From: Tetragnatha versicolor
Lineage: Eukaryota > Arthropoda > Arachnida > Araneae > Tetragnathidae
Length of the DNA stretch: 64,000 nt
Reading direction: 5' to 3'
Assembly: GCA_024610705.1 (NCBI GenBank)
Contig: JANDEH010000017.1
Location: forward strand, 7,957,501 to 8,021,500
A model generated the notes under the pieces. That model did no database searches. It had not been told where the DNA came from and saw nothing but the letters and a program-made list of their open reading frames with translations. The translations under genes were made by a program, and so were the position numbers. Below are positions 57,455 to 64,000 of this stretch, in pieces (position 1 is the first letter of the stretch; each line of letters opens with the position of its first letter).

Positions 57455-58070
57455 CATCCAAACTCTTGGCATTTTCGCGCGCTTTTAAAAAGGGGATTTT
57501 TGTTAATTTTTTTGACAATCAAAAAATTTCTCGATCGGCCTCAAATTTTGGGTAGTTGCTTATTTTTGCAAGAGGAATCGATTAAAAAAATAAAAAAAAA
57601 TCATGCAACTTCCTCATTATTTATCTTTCTAACGGTATTGCTGCTTAGAGGACAATAATATCTTCCAGCTTAAAAATTTCAAACCCCATAAAGTTTTTTC
57701 GGTCTACTACTATTCGGCGCCGGGCGTTTCGGTGCGCGAAATAAAATGAAAGTATAAATATTTTCTCTTTTTTAATCTAATCTCTCTTATGATCCTTCTC
57801 TTTTAATAATCTCTTTTATGATCCTTCTAAAAATTAGAAGAAAAAATTTTGTTCACGAAGTTTTTTTAGGACGGTATTTTTCGAACGTTTTTTTCAAAAG
57901 TGATTTCTAAGCTGAATATATCCTATCCCAAATAAAAGAAACATCAGTGTCTAGCGTTGGCAACGTTTCGAACCGTTAATTAGACTCTTTTTTTTTCAGA
58001 GTTCTAATTCTACTCAACGCCGACTGGCGCCTTTTTATCCATACATGTTTCCGGTGTGTCCAGTTGGAGC

Positions 58071-59507
58071 ATAGAGGAGGAATCGGGTCCGATTTCAACG
58101 GAAGCGAGCGATCCCATGACTGCCTAGCACGTCAAAGCTATGATTTACGAGATTTCACGCTATTTGGCGAGGTTATCGCGCTGTTTGGCATGGCGCTCAG
58201 AATATATATATTTTTTGTTGCTTTATAAGTTTCGTATTTTTGTATCAATGCTATCGTATTTTTTACAGTTAAAATATAAATTAGTGATAGCTTCTGTTTT
58301 TAAAGGTTACATTTTATTTAAGTAATTTTAATTCCAGTATCTGATATCTGAAACATATAAATGAAATTAACACTACTCTATATCCTATTCTAATTCACAA
58401 CGATAAAGCACACGCAATATTTAAAGGAAAGCAATTTTAAATTGATGAATACAAAAATTAAAGTAAACTGTTACTTTAAGTGGTTAGAAAGATTTAAAAA
58501 ATAGTTAATTATTTTTGCTTTTATATAGAAGTGCATAAATTGTGTAATTTGAATAGCGAATTACATCCGAAAACATACAGGGAAGAAGTTTATGGATTTG
58601 TTAAGTGAATTATCACTTTGAAATTTGATGGTCTACTTTTTACCTTATCTTGGAGACTCTTCCCCTTTCTCATTAAAGCTCGTTAACTCCCTCTACTTAT
58701 CACTTCGCGATCTTAGCAAACAATGTTGCAAAAACCGAAAAGGCACCGAAAAGCTTGAAACTTCAAATTTTAAATACCCAAAAACTAATAGGAAAAAGAG
58801 TGACAGTAATCTTCATTCATAAGAGTATGTGGCTTCAAAATAATATTTTTCTGAAAATAGGGGGGGTCTTATGCCATAAAACCCCAACCAACCAATCTGC
58901 TGATTACAGTTTTTTAATGGCAAACTCGCAACTGAAAAAATATTTTCGAATTAAACATTTGATGGCTTTTGAACTAGTAAATTAAATTAATAAGATTACA
59001 TTCTACTGATTAAGTTTTGTGTTATGAAATTTCAAGGATATCAAAGAGAAAAAATTTTTAAACAGCCCCAGTGATGGAGACATTAATTATTATTACATTA
59101 TTTTATTGAGGTATTACAATTCTAAAAGAAGTACCCAAATCTTGTACAAATATCCATAATAATATTATTAACAATATTGTTACAAAAATTACTTAAATGT
59201 AAATATTGGTAACTTATTTTGATACATTTAGCATTAATGTAGCAGCAAAATCTAAAAATAGTCTTTACAATATGGCAAAAAAATCCACAGAAACTTTAAA
59301 AAATCACAATTATTTAGAAACTGCATCTCAATAATTGGAATATGCATTTATATTATTCCTTAATAACTATTGGAAATTATCTTCTTGTTCTTGAGAAAGA
59401 GGTAAAATAAAAAAAATAATAACGCGCTAAAATTAAACCCGCACCAACACAAAACAAGCGCCAAGCTCGATTGCCAACGGCCGCCAAAGCTCATTTCATG
59501 ACTTAAC
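58071..59507. repeat. 1.4-kb tandem duplication, copy A
   Basis: Near-identical to 59528-61346, starting 'atagaggaggaatcgggtcc' and ending 'catttcatgacttaac'. Non-coding: a shared 61-62 codon frame near the start is not evidence, because the copies are nearly identical at the nucleotide level. It has the empty site (58820-58822, TAA) of the insertion seen in copy B. Confidence 0.93.
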
Positions 59508-59527
59508 CATAGAGTTAGGAAAGAAGA

Positions 59528-61346
59528 ATAGAGGAGGAATCGGGTCCGATTTCAACGGAAGCGAGCGATCCCATGACTGCCTAGCATGTCAAAGTTATGA
59601 GTTACGAGATTTCACGCTATTTGGCGAGGTTATCGCGCTGTTTGGCACGGCGCGGCGCTCAGAATATATATTTTTTGTTGCCTTATAAGTTTCGTATTTT
59701 TGTATCAATGCTATCGTATTTTTTACAGTTAAAATATAAATTAGTGATAGCTTCTGTTTTTAAAGGTTACATTTTATTTAAGTAATTTTAATTCCAGTAT
59801 CTGTTATCTGAAACATAAATGATATTAACACTACTCTATATCCTATTCTAATTCACAACGATAAAGCACACGCGATATTTAAAGGAAAGCAATTTTAAAT
59901 TGATGAATACAAAAATTAAAGTAAACTGTTACTTTAAGTGGTTAGAAAGATTTAAAAAATAGTTAATTAATTTTGCTTTTATATAGAAGTGCATAAATTG
60001 TGTAATTTGAATAGCGAATTACATCCGAAAACATACAGGGAAGAAGTTTATGGATATGTGAAGTGAATTATTACTTTGAAATTTGATGGTCTACTTTTTA
60101 CCTTATTTAACTTGGAGACTCATCCCCTTTCTCATTAAAGCTCGTTAACCCCCTCTACTTATCACTTCTCGATCTTAGCAAACAATGTTGCAAAAACCGA
60201 AAAGGCACCGAAAAGCTTGAAACTTCAAAATTTAAATACCCAAAAACTAATAGGAAAAAGAGTGACGGTAATCTTCATTCATAAGGGGTCATCCATAAAT
60301 TACGTGAGGTGTTTTTTCCAAAATCTGGACCCCCCCTCCCCCCTTATTGGTGAGATTTAGTGAGATTTTGCTGGACCCCCCCTCCCCCCCAAGTGAGATT
60401 TACCTACAACCTTTAAAAATAATTTTCTATCCAATTCGTTTGAATTTTGAGGAAAAGAACATTATTCCGCCTAAAAATCACCACAGTATCTTATCTGTGG
60501 GAATTATTCCTTTCTCAAACTTAAAAAAAATCGTTTAATTTCGAACTTAAAAAGTTGACGTGAGTTTTTCACCGACCCCCCTTGGTGAGATTTGGTGAGA
60601 TTTTTCCAAACCCCTCCCCCCTTTTTGACTTCACGTAATTTATGGATTCCCCCTAAGAGTATGTGGCTTCAAAATAATATTTTTCTGAAAATAGGGGGCG
60701 GGTCTTATGCCATAAAACCCCAACCAACCAATCTGCTGATTACAATTTTTTTAATGGCAAACTCGCAACTGAAAAAAATATTTTCGAATTAAACATTTGA
60801 TGGCTTTTGAACTAGTAAATTAAATTAATAAGATTACATTCTACTGATTAGGTTTTGTGTTATGAAATTTCAAGGATATCAAAGCGAAATTTTTTTAAAC
60901 AGCCCCAGTGATGGAGACATTAATTATTATTACATTATTTTATTGAGGTATTAAAATTCTAAAAGAAGTACCCAAATCTCGTACAAATATCCATAATAAT
61001 ATTATTAACAATATTGTTACAAAAATTACTTAAATGTAAATATTGGTAACTTATTTTGATACATTTAGCATTAATGTAGCAGCAAAATCTAAAAATAGTC
61101 TTTACAATATGGCAAAAAAAATCCACAGAAACTTTAAAAAATCACAATTATTTAGAAACTGCATCTCAATAATTGGAATATGCATTTATATTATTCCTTA
61201 ATAATTATTGGAAATTATCTTCTTGAATTCTTGAGAAAGAGGCAAAATAAAAAATAAATAACGCGCTAAAATTAAACCCGCACCAACACAAAACAAGCGC
61301 CAAGCTCGATCGCCAACGGCCGCCAAAGCTCATTTCATGACTTAAC
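59528..61346. repeat. 1.4-kb tandem duplication, copy B, with insertion
   Basis: Second copy, 20 bases after copy A, same orientation. It is longer only because of the element at 60295-60653, plus scattered substitutions and small indels. The overall identity implies a recent duplication. Confidence 0.93.
60295..60653. mobile_element. PIF/Harbinger-like MITE inserted in copy B
   Basis: Inverted ends GGGGTCATCCATAAATTACG and a near-inverse at the right, flanked by TAA (60292-60294, 60654-60656). The orthologous point in copy A has a single TAA, so insertion and target duplication are directly visible. 359 bp; repeated 'gtgagattt' and C-runs inside. Confidence 0.95.
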
Positions 61347-62460
61347 TTCGTAAAAAACAATTTTCAACCAGAAATATTGATTTGAATGACTCAAAAACAC
61401 ATCCAATCTAATCACAAAACTTCATTTTATAATACTAGAAGTAATTTAACTGAAATTATGTCAAATTTAATCGAATATAGCTCGTGAAAGTCGAACGAAC
61501 TCGGCGCGAAGTTTTTTAAAATCCCATTCATAAGAATGTTTCGGAGATATTATAAATTTTTAAGCTCAGAATAATTAGTCTTTTCCTTCTACATCATAAA
61601 CAGGTGTTTTTTTCTTTTTCCGATCATTTTTCTGTGAGTTATTACGATTTTTCACCTTCGAAATCGACACGTCTATGGGAGCTCCAATGTTAAAGAATTC
61701 TTTTTGCCTAGCATTGATCTTTGGAACACAGGGTTGCCGTCCATGCCGTCTCTATTATTCTTATACCTCTATGAGTTGGAGAGTCAAAAATACAGTGCTC
61801 ATATATCAATGGTAATGACGGGTTAAAAATTAACCTTGATATTTTGAATTAAATATAGAGCGATACAAGGATCCTGTCAAACAGACTATTTATCACTACA
61901 CATAGGTCAACGTACTCATTGATTCTAAGAAATTTTTTATTTAAAGTAATGAACATGCGAAAGGATTTCCTTAACTATAGTAGGATTTATCATAAGTTTT
62001 AGAAACTTCTAAATAAATTATTTTAAAATTTTAATTTAACAAATTAATTCACAAGTTAAAAAAGCATTTTTCACAGGTTTAGGAAAATTCAATTAGAAAT
62101 GTCAAATTTATGAAGTTCAACAAAAGAATTCACCATTATAAAAGGCTTACTATTGATTTTACCTTTAAGAAAAAAAGACGCAACTTTCAGAAGCTTAATG
62201 TAAAATCTAATTGCCAAACATGTAGACATTTCATTAAAATTTCAATGTCAAAGTTTGTTTTGAACTAATATCCCTTTTACCTATTACAAACCCAATTATT
62301 TAGAATTTTTCTCAATGTCGTGAAAAAGCAATAGAAAATTTAAACTGATCTTTCGGACCACAAAGGTCGGGATCAATTTTTTGGTTCGCGATAAGAAAAC
62401 ATGCAAATTTTCGCCCGCAACGCAATAGACACTACACAACAGGCCTACTCTTAGGAGGTT
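61347..62460. other. AT-rich intergenic
   Basis: No gene or repeat recognised. Confidence 0.5.
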
Positions 62461-62468
62461 ATGTTAAC

Positions 62469-63229
62469 TAAGGTGACCAATTTTTTCTCAATAAAAAGGA
62501 GGACGAAATAATTTAATAAAAAAGTACAACGTTAATAAATGAAACATATTATTAATCCAAACAAAAATACACCAATTATGCTTACATTCTTACATATCTT
62601 TTAATTAAACGAGTATTTTTCCATTGATATTTTTGTCAATGTATCATTTTCTAACAATATATTGGAAATTTCGATACAAGAAGTATCCTTCATATAGAAT
62701 TTTACGGTAAGTGCTACAGCTAGTGTATCAACATTCAATCTTTATTTCGCACGTGTCCAAAAATCATTACCCAACGAAAAAAAACTCTTTCAACTCCTGC
62801 ATTAGTTCCAGGGCAGCACAACGTAAATTCAACAAGAATAACTAAATTTTCGTGTGGAATGTGTTCAATTTGAAATGGTTAAATATTTCCACCCATCTTT
62901 TATCAATTTCAATAACCCTGCTGATTTTCCCATTGTTCTAATTTATCATAATTTACTTATACATTCAGTCTTCTAATATATATTTCTTCAAACAGACAAT
63001 TGTCATTGATTTTAATATCAGGCATTTTTTAAATAAAAATTCAACACAATTTTCAATACCTGCCCATTTAGCTTGAGATGAAGTCAAAAAACATCAGTTC
63101 TCCTGTGCCTTGCGAACCAATCAATGGATTAGTTTTAAAATATTGAAAAGGAGGACATAAAGGAGGATACTTTTCGAGGGAGAACCGAACCTAGAAAATT
63201 GACAATTACGACGTATGTTTGGTCACCTT
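62469..63229 (-). mobile_element. hAT element with duplication ATGTTAAC and transposase remnant
   Basis: Ends TAAGGTGACCAA and the inverse of AAGGTGACCAA, each followed internally by an AGGAGGAC motif. Perfect 8-bp duplication ATGTTAAC (62461-62468 and 63230-63237). Oriented by its coding remnant on the minus strand. Confidence 0.92.
62690..63080 (-). pseudogene. hAT transposase C-terminal remnant
   Basis: Minus-strand translation in shifting frames gives LFEEIYIRRLNV, then RWVEIFNHFK, then CCPGTNAGVERVF, and finally RLNVDTLAVALTVKFY. The NA.VER.F block followed by a downstream 'RL.V.TL...L.VK' helix is the hAT C-terminal dimerisation region. Several stops and frame changes show it is dead. 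The N-terminal BED finger and most of the catalytic domain are absent from this 761-bp copy. Confidence 0.75.
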
Positions 63230-63237
63230 ATGTTAAC

Positions 63238-64000
63238 ACTTCTACCCTAGTGGAGGCTAAGGAGAGACTGTTTTTTCCGACTGGTTGTTGCTTAATTTAC
63301 AAAATAATACGAGTTGAGTTGTAATAATGCATTATCATAAATAAAGGGATGCCCAGTTTCACTGTCCAAGAAAAAAAGTTCAGAATTTAGAAATGTGTTT
63401 ACCATCACAAAAGGGGAGAATAGTTTCCGGTCACAGAGAGACTTGGCCTAAGGCCAAGAATTTTAATGGCTTAACGTCACGCGCCATGGTACCCTCTGGT
63501 GCTAAACAAACAGACAATTGTGACGTTATACAAATGTTGCGAGGGTCGGTCTTTATGTGTTGGGCTTTTTATTATTACATTTTGTCTTAATGAATGAACC
63601 TTTTTCATTACTTATTTCGGTGTTTAATGTAATCTCATTGATACTTCGTATTAGGAAAGGATTTATTCAAAGCATTTTGGTTCTTTTTTTAACATAAAAT
63701 GGAAAAGGTTGTTTTCTACTGTGATGAAAAAAATAAGAAAGTGTATTAATAATGAAGGTTTCAATAACAGTTGAAAATGTTCTTTCTTTCTCTTTTTCTC
63801 AAAAATTCTTATGTAATAATTATTTACTTCAAGAAGAGAAGGGAGACTTTCCCTTTTAATGAGTATTGCTTAAAAAACTGTAAATTAAAAGTAAAATGTT
63901 AAATACAAAATTTTTGGGTACTGCTAGTTCCTAAAACGCTTTTCAAAATTTTCTCTTTTAAAAAAGATAAGGATAACTGAGGTTTACAACTGCGAGTAAA
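63238..64000. other. Intergenic, no gene seen
   Basis: AT-rich apart from a GC-richer patch at 63420-63550; a 65-codon frame there has no domain. Confidence 0.45.

Noticed and set aside
58140..58325. 61-codon frame conserved between the two tandem copies (also 59597-59785)
   Set aside because: The copies are nearly identical overall, so shared translation says nothing about selection, and no domain is visible.

Overview
The window is eukaryotic nuclear DNA, AT-rich and dominated by cut-and-paste DNA transposons and their short non-autonomous derivatives. Spliced genes, a very long intron, a nuclear-type tRNA and a MADF-BESS gene (a family greatly expanded in arthropods) suggest an arthropod. 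I cannot name the species from sequence alone.

Genes. (1) The last exon of a MADF-BESS DNA-binding protein lies at 6625-7142. Its 5' exons are probably upstream of the window. A broken tandem copy of the same exon follows at about 7640-8730 and is split by an hAT-type element with a perfect 8-bp target duplication. (2) A tRNA-Gly(TCC) lies at 11828-11898 on the minus strand. (3) The main gene is a two-exon, Bcl-2-family pro-survival protein: exon 23460-23972, intron 23973-49080 (25.1 kb), last exon 49081-49221, 217 residues in total. It has BH4, BH3, BH1 and BH2 motifs and a C-terminal membrane anchor. The intron interrupts BH2 right after Gly-Gly-Trp, the same place as in vertebrate BCL2. 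The canonical BH1 motif NWGR is replaced by KWAR. The 3' UTR appears to run to a strong poly(A) site at 51541.

Layout. 1-6600: a pogo-like element with a decayed transposase, short inverted-repeat elements and an hAT copy. 6600-9050: MADF-BESS exon, its pseudogene and a hairpin repeat. 9500-22000: a tRNA-derived SINE, the tRNA gene, an AGACCGAA element, a G-rich repeat cluster, a large palindrome with a nested element and a PIF/Harbinger-like element. 22000-23460: upstream region of the Bcl-2 gene. 23973-49080: its intron, holding at least a dozen transposon insertions separated by GC-richer unique islands that may be regulatory. 49222-51565: 3' UTR containing another Harbinger-like insertion. 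51566-64000: no gene recognised; hairpins, a possible Helitron end, an hAT insertion, a 1.4-kb tandem duplication in which one copy carries a precise TAA-flanked insertion, and an hAT element with a transposase remnant.

Most mobile elements were defined by pairing their terminal inverted repeats and checking the target-site duplications by eye. No database was searched, so family names are by superfamily only. The most interesting signals are the KWAR BH1 motif, the ancient BH2 intron, and a G-rich palindromic module that recurs more than twenty times across otherwise different elements.
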